A stretch of 64,000 nucleotides of DNA, taken from Alkalibaculum sporogenes. Its GTDB lineage: Bacteria; Bacillota; Clostridia; Eubacteriales; Alkalibacteraceae. Of this stretch, positions 1-8,322 are shown piece by piece. Both the position numbers and the translations under genes were made by a program. Each line of letters starts with the position of its first letter. Position 1 is the first letter of the stretch. The stretch lies in the NCBI RefSeq assembly GCF_009362815.1, contig NZ_WHNX01000008.1, positions 1 to 64,000 on the forward strand, in the 5' to 3' direction. The notes under the pieces were generated by a model that searched no databases, was not told the DNA's origin, and was given only the letters and a program-made list of their open reading frames with translations.

Positions 1-97
1 GGCATGGTAATAAAACCATTTATTAATGGTCTGAAAAGAGGGATAGTTATTAATAAGCGTTGATTAGGCAGCTCTTATTCGTTCAAATAATTGTGCT
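1..97 (-). repeat. solo copy of the transposase 3' end and hairpin
   Basis: This stretch is an essentially exact direct repeat of positions 260-356, which hold the last codons of the neighbouring tyrosine transposase and its downstream hairpin (ACCATT-TATT-AATGGT). It carries no complete gene. After about position 97 the two copies diverge. A second short direct repeat (CTAAGAAAACTAATAGGGAC, at 96 and 133) follows. The copy looks like a solo element end or a partial duplication. Confidence 0.75.
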
Positions 98-272
98 AAG
101 AAAACTAATAGGGACATGGCTCAACCAGAAAACTAAGAAAACTAATAGGGACATGGCAACCATAAGCATTTATTCAAAACATAATTTCTTAAAATCATTG
201 AAAAAAGGAAAAAAAAAATAAAACTAATTAAGTTTAGAAGGTGTGAAAGAAAGATATTGGCATGGTAATAAA

Positions 273-288
273 ACCATTTATTAATGGT
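273..288. repeat. subterminal hairpin of the tyrosine transposase unit
   Basis: ACCATTTATTAATGGT is a perfect six-base stem with a four-base loop, just downstream of the transposase stop. The same hairpin is at 14-29 and 11419-11434, and a degenerate form near 21583. IS200/IS605-type and REP-associated transposases recognise such hairpins, so this is its likely role. Confidence 0.6.
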
Positions 289-321
289 CTGAAAAGAGGG
301 ATAGTTATTAATAAGCGTTGA

Positions 322-1275
322 TTAGGCAGCTCTTATTCGTTCAAATAATTGTGCTAATAATTTCTGATATTTAGGATCAGTATTAATAAGAGTAAAACCT
401 TTACCAGAGAGTTTGGCAACTTCTGAGAGAGTGAGATTACCAATCTCTTTACAGATGTCCTTATAAGAGTAATCACAAAGGCACCTCATTAGAAATATAG
501 AAATAGCCTTAAAACTAGAAACACTGTGACTGTATTTGATCTTTATAAAGTCAGGACTACCAATGCCAAATACTTCAGCAACTGTTTCAATTACTGTCCT
601 AGGAGTTAGATCCCTATAATAAATATATCGTTCACTTCTATATTCATAAGGATCTTTTGAGACGTATGCATCAATAATTTCAAACTGTTTCTGCTTTTGA
701 GTGACATTGTTGCAACTACTCACAAAATCGGTATAAACAGTTTTAGCAGTATCATAATTGTTGCTAAACTGAGATAAAATAAAGTCAGTATTTAGCATAC
801 CATAGTAATCATGATGAATACCTAAGTATATCCCATAAGAAGAAAAACGATAAGTATCAACACAGTCACTATAATCAGGTAGGTTTTTTGGATTGTTGTG
901 TATATAAGCAGATACAATTAAGTTGTACTCATCCTCGTCAATCACTTTACTAATAAAGCGACCTTGAAAGACGGGGCCATGCCTTTGGTATTTACGGTTG
1001 TAATACTGGGCATAACAAAGGTTTAAGCCATGCATATATTTAGAGATATCACAACCTTGAGGATCAAGTTGTATATGGACATGATTGTCCATAAGACAGT
1101 AGGCTAATATGCTACATTTTAATTTTTTGCAATATAGAGCCATAAGCTGTAGATATTTAATTTTGTCACTATCATTTTTAAAAAGAGTCACTTCGGTAAT
1201 ACTTCTGCACATAACATGGTGTGGGATTTCGGGATTTCTTCTTCTTGCCACTCTAGGCACAACAATCACCGCCAA
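322..1275 (-). CDS. REP-associated / IS200-type tyrosine transposase
   Basis: A 317-residue Y1 (HUH) transposase that would cut and rejoin single-stranded DNA. The HUH motif is seen at residues 64-67 (N-H-V-H, histidines 65 and 67) and the nucleophilic tyrosine is probably Y124 in AYIHNNP, the classic layout of the Transposase_17 family. The C-terminal 100 residues look like a helix-turn-helix, DnaA-like extension, as in the long TnpA-REP subgroup. The reading frame is intact. A hairpin lies about 35-50 bp beyond the stop codon, where the family's recognition hairpin is expected. Decayed fragments of the same unit occur at 11325-11500, 21540-21612 and 27540-27632. Family confident; present activity unknown. 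Confidence 0.88.
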   Translation of the reverse strand: MAVIVVPRVARRRNPEIPHHVMCRSITEVTLFKNDSDKIKYLQLMALYCKKLKCSILAYCLMDNHVHIQLDPQGCDISKYMHGLNLCYAQYYNRKYQRHGPVFQGRFISKVIDEDEYNLIVSAYIHNNPKNLPDYSDCVDTYRFSSYGIYLGIHHDYYGMLNTDFILSQFSNNYDTAKTVYTDFVSSCNNVTQKQKQFEIIDAYVSKDPYEYRSERYIYYRDLTPRTVIETVAEVFGIGSPDFIKIKYSHSVSSFKAISIFLMRCLCDYSYKDICKEIGNLTLSEVAKLSGKGFTLINTDPKYQKLLAQLFERIRAA

Positions 1276-1451
1276 ACGTATGTTTGGTTATATTATGACA
1301 TCTTTTAGACTGATTTGCAATAGCCTTGAATGAAAAACTAAATTCCATAATGCAAGAGTAAATTCTACATCCTAGAGGTTACTCTCACACGACACTTTAT
1401 GTATAATACAGGTATAGTTGATTACCTGCCTGTGCAGAAAGTGAGGTTTCA

Positions 1452-1679
1452 ATGAGTAACCATAAAGGTAATCACAAACACTTAACATTATCTCAACGAA
1501 TTGAGATTGAAAAAGGACTTTTGGCAGGGAATTCTTTTGCTACTATTGCAAAAATGACAAGAAAGGATTCTAGTACCATATCAAAGGAAGTACGTAAACA
1601 TTCAAAAGTTTCAGAACGTAAGAATATGGAATTTGCGCCTATTCCATGTGCTAAGAGAAGAGAATGCGTGTTAATGTAA
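1452..1679 (+). pseudogene. IS30-family transposase, N-terminal fragment
   Basis: The 75-residue product carries the helix-turn-helix start of IS30-type transposases (LTLSQRIEIEKGLLAGNSFA and then STISKEVRKH). The catalytic DDE domain of a roughly 300-residue enzyme is absent. The frame ends at 1679, four bases before the CATGTCCCT inverted end, so the gene was probably cut by an internal deletion. A fair ribosome site (GTGAGG) precedes the ATG. Non-functional as a transposase. Confidence 0.8.
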
Positions 1680-1757
1680 ATAGTTGAGACATGTCCCTAA
1701 AGTTTTTGGGACAATAAAATCATTCATTTATTTGAAAGTTTTTATCGCTATGGTTAT

Positions 1758-2264
1758 TTGGTTATTGGAGGCGGGCAGGTGGTAGTACCCCTTATGCATA
1801 GTGAACTAGTAGAAGCAAATCACTATATGACAAATCAAGAATTCTTGACCGGATTTGGTCTTGTACAAGGGTTGCCAGGTCCAATGTTTAGCTTTAGTGC
1901 ATATGCAGGTGGTATGGCAGCTCGAGGCGGGAGTATACTAACCCAAGTTATAGGTGCGGTGGCAGGGGGTATAGCAATATTTTTACCTGGACTACTTTTA
2001 ATTTACTTCATATACCCAATATGGGAAAACTTAAAGGAGATTAAAGGAATAAAAGTATCTCTGAAAGGGATTACAGCTGTTGCTGGTGGTTTAATCACTG
2101 TGGCGGCGATAATATTGATGCAAAAGAGTGGATTCGAACTCGATAATATTTTAATTACGTTTCTCACTGCTTTACTTTTATTCACAAAAAGGATTCCAGC
2201 ACCATTAATTGTACTAATTGCTTTGGCTGCAGGATTTATTATTGACTCTATCACTACTATGTGA
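1758..2264 (+). pseudogene. chromate transporter (ChrA family), truncated
   Basis: Encodes about 168 residues of a CHR-domain membrane protein. GGGQVVVPLM and GLVQGLPGPMFSFSAYAGG match the conserved family motifs, followed by three to four hydrophobic segments. The frame stays open upstream to about 1701 (FESFYRYGYLVI, a further family match) but contains no start there, because IS-derived sequence begins at about 1700. The only usable start is TTG at 1758, inside the domain. Known for the family: proton-linked chromate or anion export. Inferred: the C-terminal part of a longer gene, cut by the insertion debris on its left. Confidence 0.75.
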
Positions 2265-2328
2265 TACTATATAACAGTACTAAGTAATACTGAATATTGG
2301 TGATACTAAATAGTGAAGAGGCGATGAA

Positions 2329-2649
2329 ATGAAAAACATCACAGAAATGTTAAAGGGTGTACTGGAAGGATGCGTCCTTGAAATCATTAATCACGAGGAA
2401 ATCTACGGTTACGAGATCACGCGGAGGCTGAATTCCCTGGGATTTTCGGACGTTGTGGATGGAACTGTTTACACCATTTTGGTTCGGCTTGAGAAGAATA
2501 AACTTGTGGACATAGAAAAAAAACCATCTGATATGGGACCGCCGCGAAAATTTTACAAGCTCAACGATTCAGGGAGGCAGGAACTAAGAAGGTTCTGGGA
2601 AAGATGGGAATTTGTCGCGTCAAAAATCAACCAATTAAAGGAGGAATAG
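2329..2649 (+). CDS. PadR-family transcriptional regulator
   Basis: A 106-residue winged-helix regulator. LEGCVLEIINHEEIYGYEIT and VDGTVYTILVRLEKNKLV are the typical PadR recognition-helix and wing region, ending in the short dimerisation helix of the small PadR class. The preceding GAAGAGGCG is the ribosome site. It lies directly before, and is probably co-transcribed with, the DUF1048 gene; PadR-DUF1048 pairs are common in Bacillota. Such regulators usually repress neighbouring transport or stress genes and respond to small molecules; the ligand is unknown. Confidence 0.9.
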   Translation: MKNITEMLKGVLEGCVLEIINHEEIYGYEITRRLNSLGFSDVVDGTVYTILVRLEKNKLVDIEKKPSDMGPPRKFYKLNDSGRQELRRFWERWEFVASKINQLKEE

Positions 2650-2654
2650 TAACT

Positions 2655-3008
2655 ATGCTGGAATTTTTCAAAAAAGTGGTCGGCGATAAAAAAGAGTATA
2701 AGCAACAAATGGCAAGGGTAAAAACGTTACCTGAAGACTATCAGTTCGTATTCGAAAAAATTCAAAAATACATGTGGAATTTTGCGGCAGGAGACGGCTA
2801 TGACATGATGAAGATTCAATATGAATTGATAGATTTGTTCGAAGCCGGTGCGGCAGAAAGCAAACAGATTTTAGAAATCACGGGTGAGGATGTAGCAGAA
2901 TTCTGCGACGAACTTCTGCGCAACGCCAAAACATATACGGAAAATTGGCACGAGAAGCTTAATCAAGACATAATGAAAAAATTAGGAAAGGATAACGACC
3001 CCAAATGA
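2655..3008 (+). CDS. DUF1048 family protein
   Basis: The 117-residue, largely helical protein (MLEFFKKVVGDKKEYKQQMA at the start) matches DUF1048, a family of small cytosolic proteins of unknown role found next to PadR regulators. The start at 2655 is chosen because AAAGGAGG sits 11 bases upstream; an earlier in-frame ATG at 2604 lies inside padR. The tail is charged (KKLGKDNDPK) and there is no membrane segment. A partner role for the PadR protein is inferred from position only. Confidence 0.82.
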   Translation: MLEFFKKVVGDKKEYKQQMARVKTLPEDYQFVFEKIQKYMWNFAAGDGYDMMKIQYELIDLFEAGAAESKQILEITGEDVAEFCDELLRNAKTYTENWHEKLNQDIMKKLGKDNDPK

Positions 3009-3183
3009 TTGATTTTGCCATAATCGAATCGATAGGTATCAAAAATGGCTAACACAGTAGGTTCAAAACTAAGTCATATAAAAGACTATAGACAAAACAA
3101 AGTAAAGGATGGATATTGAACTTAATGTTTTAGATATTAAAATGATAGTAATCAACAAAAAAAACAACGAAAGGGATGGTAGA

Positions 3184-3372
3184 GTGTGTAAATACGATTG
3201 GATATTATGCCCGGTTTGTGGCAACAAAACAAGAGTCAAGATACGTGGTGATACTGTGCTTGAAAATTTCCCGCTATTTTGTCCCAAGTGTAAACAAGAA
3301 ACCATCATCACTGTAAAACAACTGAATATAGCAGTTATGAAAGAGCCAGACGCTAAGACGCAGAGCCGATAA
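3184..3372 (+). CDS. cysteine-rich KTR mini-protein
   Basis: Encodes about 62 residues with two CxxC pairs (CPVCGNKTR and CPKCKQE), a likely zinc site, and the conserved tail EPDAKTQSR of the cysteine-rich KTR family. The start is uncertain: GTG at 3184 follows AAAGGGATGG, but ATGs at 3109 and 3142 are also in frame. Known: the family is often found near mobile elements and resistance genes; its function is unknown. The stop codon lies within the 3362-3402 hairpin, just before an ABC exporter gene, so translation of this small frame could affect folding of that hairpin. Confidence 0.7.
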   Translation: MCKYDWILCPVCGNKTRVKIRGDTVLENFPLFCPKCKQETIITVKQLNIAVMKEPDAKTQSR

Positions 3373-3402
3373 TATGTGATTGAAATCACGATTGTCGGCT
3401 CT
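3362..3402 (+). terminator. hairpin before the ABC exporter (terminator or attenuator)
   Basis: AGAGCCGA at 3362-3369 pairs with TCGGCTCT at 3395-3402, with an inner ATCACG/GTGAT-like pairing, followed by a T-rich run. It overlaps the end of the KTR frame and ends about 15 bases before the AGGAGG of the next gene. It could be a simple terminator or an attenuator. Confidence 0.6.
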
Positions 3403-3426
3403 TTATTTATTGAGGAGGATAAGAAA

Positions 3427-4206
3427 ATGAATAAAAATATCATACAAATTAAAGGTGTAAAGAAGTCTTACAAAGATGTAGAAGTACTTAAAGGAGTAGA
3501 TTTTGAAGTAGAGCAAGGGGGTATATTTGCATTACTAGGTTCTAATGGAGCAGGAAAAACAACGATGATTAAAATCATGGCTACTTTACTTAAAGCAGAT
3601 GCTGGGAGTATTGTGATCAATGGTTTTGATATTGAAAAAAATCATGGAGGGATTAGAGGTTCGATCAGTCTTACGGGTCAGTTTGCTGCTATTGACGAAA
3701 TTTTGACTGGACGTGAGAATATTCAAATGATAGCAAAACTTAGACATCTTGAAAATCCTAATGCTGTAGCAGAGGAATTAATTAATCGTTTTGGTATGTC
3801 AGAGGCTGCAGACCGTAGAGTTGGTACTTACTCTGGAGGGATGAAAAGGAGAATTGACATCGCAATGAGTCTTGTGGGAAATCCAAAGATTATTTTCCTA
3901 GATGAGCCAACGACAGGTCTTGATCCAGAAGCACGTTTAGAGGTTTGGAAGATTGTAAAAGAGTTGTCATCTGCAGGAACTACTGTATTCTTAACGACTC
4001 AACATTTAGAGGAAGCAGAACAACTTGCAAATAAAATTGCTATTCTTCATGGTGGAAAAATCATTGCTCTAGATACTCTAGAAAGATTGAAAAAATTATT
4101 CCCACCGGCAAAAATTGAATATGTAGAAAAACAACCTACATTAGAAGAAATATTCCTAACAATCATTGGTAAAAAAGGGGGAGAAATAAATGGAATCTAC
4201 AAATAA
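3427..4206 (+). CDS. ABC transporter ATP-binding protein (drug-export type)
   Basis: A 259-residue ATPase of the daunorubicin/DrrA-like class that would power the permease encoded next. Walker A is GSNGAGKT (residues 38-45), the signature is YSGGMKRR, Walker B is IIFLDEPTTGLD, and the switch histidine is in TTQH. The short C-terminal tail contains QPTLEEIF, typical of this subfamily. The start at 3427 is chosen for the AGGAGG ten bases upstream; an in-frame ATG at 3376 lies inside the hairpin region. It overlaps the permease gene by 17 bases, so the two are translationally coupled. Substrate unknown. Confidence 0.92.
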   Translation: MNKNIIQIKGVKKSYKDVEVLKGVDFEVEQGGIFALLGSNGAGKTTMIKIMATLLKADAGSIVINGFDIEKNHGGIRGSISLTGQFAAIDEILTGRENIQMIAKLRHLENPNAVAEELINRFGMSEAADRRVGTYSGGMKRRIDIAMSLVGNPKIIFLDEPTTGLDPEARLEVWKIVKELSSAGTTVFLTTQHLEEAEQLANKIAILHGGKIIALDTLERLKKLFPPAKIEYVEKQPTLEEIFLTIIGKKGGEINGIYK

Positions 4207-4954
4207 ATATTTTTTCAAAGATATGAGTGTTATGTTTGGACGGTCTATGCGTCATATTTTCAGAAGTATGGATACAATTATTACAGTTAGTATCACGCCA
4301 ATTGCGTTTATGTTATTATTCGTTTATGTATTTGGTGGTGCAATTGAAACAGGTACAGAAAATTATATTGATTATCTATTACCAGGTATAATGTTAATGA
4401 CAATTGGAAGCGGGATTGCATATGTAGCTTACCGTTTGTTTATGGATAAACAACGTGGGATCCTTGAACGTTTTCACTCGATGCCAATCGCTCGTTCTAC
4501 AGTATTGTGGGGTCATGTATTAACCTCGTTAATTTCTAATGGGATTTCTATAGTAGTGATTATACTTGTTGCATTATTAATGGGTTTTCGTTCTTCAGCA
4601 GGAATCTTAGAATGGCTCGCGGTATTTGGAATTCTTGGGGTCTTTACACTTGCTTTGACTTGGGTTGCTGTAATCGCAGGACTTGCTGCCAAAACACCAG
4701 ATGGTGCAGGAGCATTCGCCTACCCAATCATTTTCTTACCATTTGTCAGTTCTGCTTTTGTACCAACAGATACTATGCCTTCAGCAGTACGTGTTTTTGC
4801 GGAAAAACAACCTGTAACTCCCATTGTAGAAGCTATTCGTAATTTATTATCAAACCAGCCAGTAGGTAGTGAGATATGGACTGCTTTGGCTTGGTGTATA
4901 GTAATAATAGTCGTTGCGTATATATTTGCAATGAGGATTTATAAGAAATTGTAA
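4190..4954 (+). CDS. ABC-2 type permease (drug-export type)
   Basis: The 254-residue membrane protein has about six hydrophobic segments and the ABC-2 family motif DYLLPGIMLMTIGSG. It also contains the conserved stretch AFAYPIIFLPFVSSAFVPTD, as in DrrB-like exporters. It overlaps the preceding ATPase gene and is the second half of that exporter. The last part of this gene plus 30 bases of 3' flank is duplicated, in decayed form, at 21337-21527. Confidence 0.9.
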   Translation: MESTNKYFFKDMSVMFGRSMRHIFRSMDTIITVSITPIAFMLLFVYVFGGAIETGTENYIDYLLPGIMLMTIGSGIAYVAYRLFMDKQRGILERFHSMPIARSTVLWGHVLTSLISNGISIVVIILVALLMGFRSSAGILEWLAVFGILGVFTLALTWVAVIAGLAAKTPDGAGAFAYPIIFLPFVSSAFVPTDTMPSAVRVFAEKQPVTPIVEAIRNLLSNQPVGSEIWTALAWCIVIIVVAYIFAMRIYKKL

Positions 4955-5100
4955 ACTATTTTTATACTAATTACAGCTATTATCCAAAGGAAGTTACTTT
5001 ATAATAGTTGGATTCATGTTTATTAAGTAACCAAAAGCATCATTTCCATATTGGTTGCGATTATAAATGAAAATCAGGTTTTTGTATACTGTCAACTTTA

Positions 5101-5128
5101 CCACCAATGTATTTATTGGTGGTATTCT
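5101..5128 (+). terminator. intrinsic terminator after the first ABC exporter
   Basis: CCACCAA (5101-5107) pairs with TTGGTGG (5116-5122) and is followed by ATTCTTTTTAT. It stands about 150 bases past the permease stop. The rest of 4955-5298 shows nothing recognisable. Confidence 0.8.
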
Positions 5129-5298
5129 TTTTATATAAAAAATGAGTATTTGTGTTCCTATTGTTGTGCTGATTACATTATTTACTAAAATTCTTGATAT
5201 AAAATTTTTATTAAGGTAAGGTTGGTTTACAAAAGAGGACATGAAAAGCGAGAAATTAAATTGCCTTATGGTATATGATTTTCTCAGGAGGTGATGAA

Positions 5299-6165
5299 AT
5301 GAAATGGTTGGAGAAATTAAGTAGTGCTATAAACTATATAGAGAATAATCTGGATAATGAAATTTCTTATGAGGAAGCGGCAAATATTGCGTGTTGTTCT
5401 ACCTATTATTTTAAACGTATGTTTACATATGTTGCTGGCATCACCTTGTCAGATTATATACGACGCCGAAGAATGACACAGGCCGCATTTAAATTGAAGT
5501 CTAGTAACATAAAAGTTTTAGATGTTGCATTAAAATATGGATATAATTCTCCAACAGCTTTTAATCGAGCATTTCAGAATGTTCATGGGATTTCTCCGAA
5601 TGCCGCAAAAAATCAAGGGAGTGTACTTAATGCTTATCCCCCTATCAAATTTTCAGTACAAGTTACAGGAGGTAGTGCTATGCCATATCGAATTGAAGAA
5701 AAAGACGCCATGCGGATTGTCGGCGTTCGCACAAAATTATCTGAGGACATGGAAGAAAACCAAAAGTTCGTTCCGACTTTCTGGAGTGAAATATTAAAAA
5801 CCAATACGTTGTCTGAATTATGTTGTCTATCAAATCAAGCTCCAAATAGTGTTTTAGGCGTTACTGCATATCAAAGTTCTAATGATATTTTTTACTATAT
5901 CGCGGTTGCAACGAATGAAACAGCTCGGGTAGAAATGTTTGAATATGAAATTCCAGCTGCTACATGGGTAGTCTTTGAAAGTGATGGCTATTTCAAAGAA
6001 TCTATACAAAGCGTGTTTAGACGCTTTGTGACCGAGTGGCTTCCGTTCTCAGGGTATGCTTATGCAGAATTGCCGGATATTGAAGAGTATCCATTTAGCA
6101 ATGGGGATTTACGTAGCGGCCACTCTGAGGTGTGGATTGCAATTAAAAAAGAAGAGGAGAATTAA
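5299..6165 (+). CDS. AraC-family regulator fused to a GyrI-like effector domain
   Basis: A 288-residue regulator. Residues 1-105 form the two helix-turn-helix motifs of AraC/XylS proteins (YEEAANIACCSTYYFKRMF and then VALKYGYNSPTAFNRAFQ). Residues from about 115 on form a GyrI-like ligand-binding domain of the BmrR/SbmC fold, ending with EVWIAIKK. The start at 5299 follows AGGAGGTGATGAA; an in-frame ATG at 5275 would place the ribosome site inside the gene. It heads an operon with a second free GyrI-like protein and an ABC exporter. Inferred: it senses a lipophilic cation or drug and switches on the exporter. A close relative is at 21727. Confidence 0.9.
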   Translation: MKWLEKLSSAINYIENNLDNEISYEEAANIACCSTYYFKRMFTYVAGITLSDYIRRRRMTQAAFKLKSSNIKVLDVALKYGYNSPTAFNRAFQNVHGISPNAAKNQGSVLNAYPPIKFSVQVTGGSAMPYRIEEKDAMRIVGVRTKLSEDMEENQKFVPTFWSEILKTNTLSELCCLSNQAPNSVLGVTAYQSSNDIFYYIAVATNETARVEMFEYEIPAATWVVFESDGYFKESIQSVFRRFVTEWLPFSGYAYAELPDIEEYPFSNGDLRSGHSEVWIAIKKEEEN

Positions 6166-6168
6166 AAC

Positions 6169-6624
6169 ATGGAATACCAAATTGAAATCAGAGATATTGA
6201 ACCTATCCGAGTTGCTTACATTCCCTACAAGGGAGTTGCAACAGAAGCTAACAAAGTTTTCCCGAATGTATTTAAGTCCATTCGTGGCAAAACAAACGGA
6301 GCGCCATTTTTTAGCTACCTTGCCATGAACTTAGAAACAAAAATTGGTGAGATGGAATTATGCGTGCCAACTGCGGAAATGCCTGCCCGAAATGGGATTG
6401 AGATCAAGGAAATACCACGAATAAAGGCTGTTTGTGTTACTCACATCGGTTCTTATGAAACCATGCACAAAGCCTATGCGGCTATTGATAAATTTTCGAC
6501 TGAAAATAGGTTGCAATTAGTACCACCATTCCGAGAAGTATTTATTAAAGGACCGGGTATGCTTATAAAAGGTAATCCAGAAAAATATATTACTGAAATT
6601 CTGTTTCCAATAAAGGAGGATTAA
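6169..6624 (+). CDS. GyrI-like small-molecule binding protein
   Basis: A 151-residue stand-alone GyrI-like domain. It opens with [18 protein letters not shown] and closes with [14 protein letters not shown], as in the BmrR effector domain and SbmC family. It has no DNA-binding domain and no membrane segment. It starts four bases after the AraC-GyrI stop and its own stop touches the GTG of the ATPase gene, so it is tightly within the operon. Known for the family: binding of hydrophobic ligands, and for some members drug-inactivating hydrolysis. Role here inferred: ligand buffering, presentation or modification. Confidence 0.82.
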   Translation: MEYQIEIRDIEPIRVAYIPYKGVATEANKVFPNVFKSIRGKTNGAPFFSYLAMNLETKIGEMELCVPTAEMPARNGIEIKEIPRIKAVCVTHIGSYETMHKAYAAIDKFSTENRLQLVPPFREVFIKGPGMLIKGNPEKYITEILFPIKED

Positions 6625-6625
6625 T

Positions 6626-7567
6626 GTGGATGCAATTTATGTTGAAAATTTAGTTAAAAAATATCAGAATGGTATGCAGGCGTTAAATGGAGTTAGTCTG
6701 ACAGTGAAAGAGGGTGAAATATTCTCTTTGCTTGGAGAAAATGGAGCTGGAAAATCAACACTAATCAATATACTTACAACTTATCTGCGTCCAACTTCCG
6801 GCACTATCAGTGTGTTTGGCAAAGATATTCATAATGAAGCTGCTGTAATCCGTTCGGGAATCGCTTGTGTGGCACAGCGTACCTCAATTGATACTCACTT
6901 ATCTCTTACCGAGAACATGATGTTTCAAAGCAAACTCTATAAAATTCCCAAAACAGAAGCAAAAGACCGGATGGAAATCTTGATTTCATGTTTTGGTTTA
7001 GAAAGGTATTTGAAGTATCCTGTTTCTTCTTATTCCGGGGGAGTAAAAAGGAGGCTTGATATTGCTCTTAATATGATGTCAAATCCAAAGATCTTATTTT
7101 TAGATGAACCTACTGTCGGCATGGACGTTCAGTCCCGTATGGCTATGTGGGAAATGATGAAAAAAATTCGAAGCGACTTCGGAACTACTATTTTTCTAAC
7201 TACTCATTATTTGGAAGAAGCAGAGAGTTTAAGCGATACAATTTGTATTATGAAAGATGGTAAGGAAGTTTTACAAGGCACACCTCATACCTTGCGCCAA
7301 TATCTGCAGCAAAACATATTAAAAATCACATTTGCTGATAAAGGAGCTGCAAAAATCGGTTTGAAACAAATTGCCAAATTTTTCTCTGGTAGAAAAGTTG
7401 TGTTGCATGAGGAGCATCTAAGTGTCTGTTGTGAAAATAGCCAAGTAGATTTAAAACAAGCCGGACACTTATTATTTGAGCAAAATATTGCATTTATGGG
7501 AATAGAAATCTTGCAGCCATCTTTAGAAGATGTTTTTATAAGACTGACAAGCAGAGGGGTGTCTTAA
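6626..7567 (+). CDS. ABC transporter ATP-binding protein
   Basis: A 313-residue DrrA-type ATPase. Walker A is GENGAGKS (37-44), signature SYSGGVKRR, Walker B ILFLDEPTVGMD, switch TTHY. The C-terminal regulatory domain ends in QPSLEDVFIRLT. GTG at 6626 is the start, with AAAGGAGG six bases upstream. The stop overlaps the first base of the permease gene. With the next gene it forms an exporter controlled by the AraC-GyrI protein upstream. Confidence 0.92.
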   Translation: MDAIYVENLVKKYQNGMQALNGVSLTVKEGEIFSLLGENGAGKSTLINILTTYLRPTSGTISVFGKDIHNEAAVIRSGIACVAQRTSIDTHLSLTENMMFQSKLYKIPKTEAKDRMEILISCFGLERYLKYPVSSYSGGVKRRLDIALNMMSNPKILFLDEPTVGMDVQSRMAMWEMMKKIRSDFGTTIFLTTHYLEEAESLSDTICIMKDGKEVLQGTPHTLRQYLQQNILKITFADKGAAKIGLKQIAKFFSGRKVVLHEEHLSVCCENSQVDLKQAGHLLFEQNIAFMGIEILQPSLEDVFIRLTSRGVS

Positions 7568-8322
7568 TGAGCATTTTTCCAATCTTATGGCGTAATGTAA
7601 AATGGCGCTATCATAACGCTTTTACGATTGTGATTACAATCCTACAACCTATGCTTTGGTTACTATTATATAGCGCAGTAGCGGGTCAGTCTATGAAGGG
7701 TGTCGGGATTGAAAACTATACTGCATTCATTTTACCTGGGCTTATTGTATTGGTATGCTTTAGTGCTTGCTGCAGTGGTGGCATAATGAATTATCTTATG
7801 AAAGCAGACGGTAGTTTTTTCAGAGTATTAATTGCTCCTGTACAAAGGAGTTCCATTGTCATCGGGCAAATATTAGAAGCTGTTTTGTGTACATTCATTG
7901 AAGTTGTAATTATGTTTGTAGTAAGTCTTTTTTTCTCTGTAAAGATTGCCTCTGGTTTTATGGGGCTAGTACTTATTGTTTTTCTAATATTTATGACGGC
8001 GTTTTTTATTTCAGGGCTGGCTTATGCAATCAGTTTAAGTCTGCCAAATGAAGTTGTTTATGAAACCGTGATGAGCGCTATTATTCTGCCAGTGTTCTTC
8101 CTAAGTACAGCTTTATTCCCGGTAGATACTTTAACTGGAGGATTGAAAATTGCTGTTAATCTTAACCCTTTTACTCATGTAATTAACGCTTTAAGAGCCT
8201 TGATTTTAGACGGAAATATAGCTCAAAGTGATATCATTTTCGTCATTATTTTACTTGCAGTTCTGTGTTGTATCAGCTTTTCATGGGCTTTGCACAGTCT
8301 GAAGAAAGAAATGAATTTATAA
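7567..8322 (+). CDS. ABC-2 type permease
   Basis: A 251-residue permease with about six hydrophobic segments and the ABC-2 landmarks NYTAFILPGLIVLVCFSA and LPVFFLSTALFPVDTL. It overlaps the ATPase gene by one base and is the last gene of the AraC-GyrI operon. Substrate unknown; a drug or peptide is likely from the regulator type. Confidence 0.9.
   Translation: MSIFPILWRNVKWRYHNAFTIVITILQPMLWLLLYSAVAGQSMKGVGIENYTAFILPGLIVLVCFSACCSGGIMNYLMKADGSFFRVLIAPVQRSSIVIGQILEAVLCTFIEVVIMFVVSLFFSVKIASGFMGLVLIVFLIFMTAFFISGLAYAISLSLPNEVVYETVMSAIILPVFFLSTALFPVDTLTGGLKIAVNLNPFTHVINALRALILDGNIAQSDIIFVIILLAVLCCISFSWALHSLKKEMNL

Larger units (their letters stand above)
110..1698. mobile_element. IS-derived block with matching inverted ends
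   Basis: AGGGACATGGCTCAAC at 110-125 is matched by the reverse complement of positions 1683-1698, with one mismatch in 16. Between these ends lie the complete tyrosine transposase gene and a fragment of an IS30-type transposase. A related GGGACATGGC also occurs at about 148-157. Seen: the inverted ends and two transposase genes of different families. Inferred: an older IS30-like element that lost most of its transposase and was invaded by, or joined to, the IS200-like unit. No target duplication was identified. Confidence 0.5.

Noticed and set aside
2604-2654. Extended N-terminus for the DUF1048 gene
   Set aside because: It would overlap padR by 46 bases and lacks a ribosome site, whereas the start at 2655 has AAAGGAGG.
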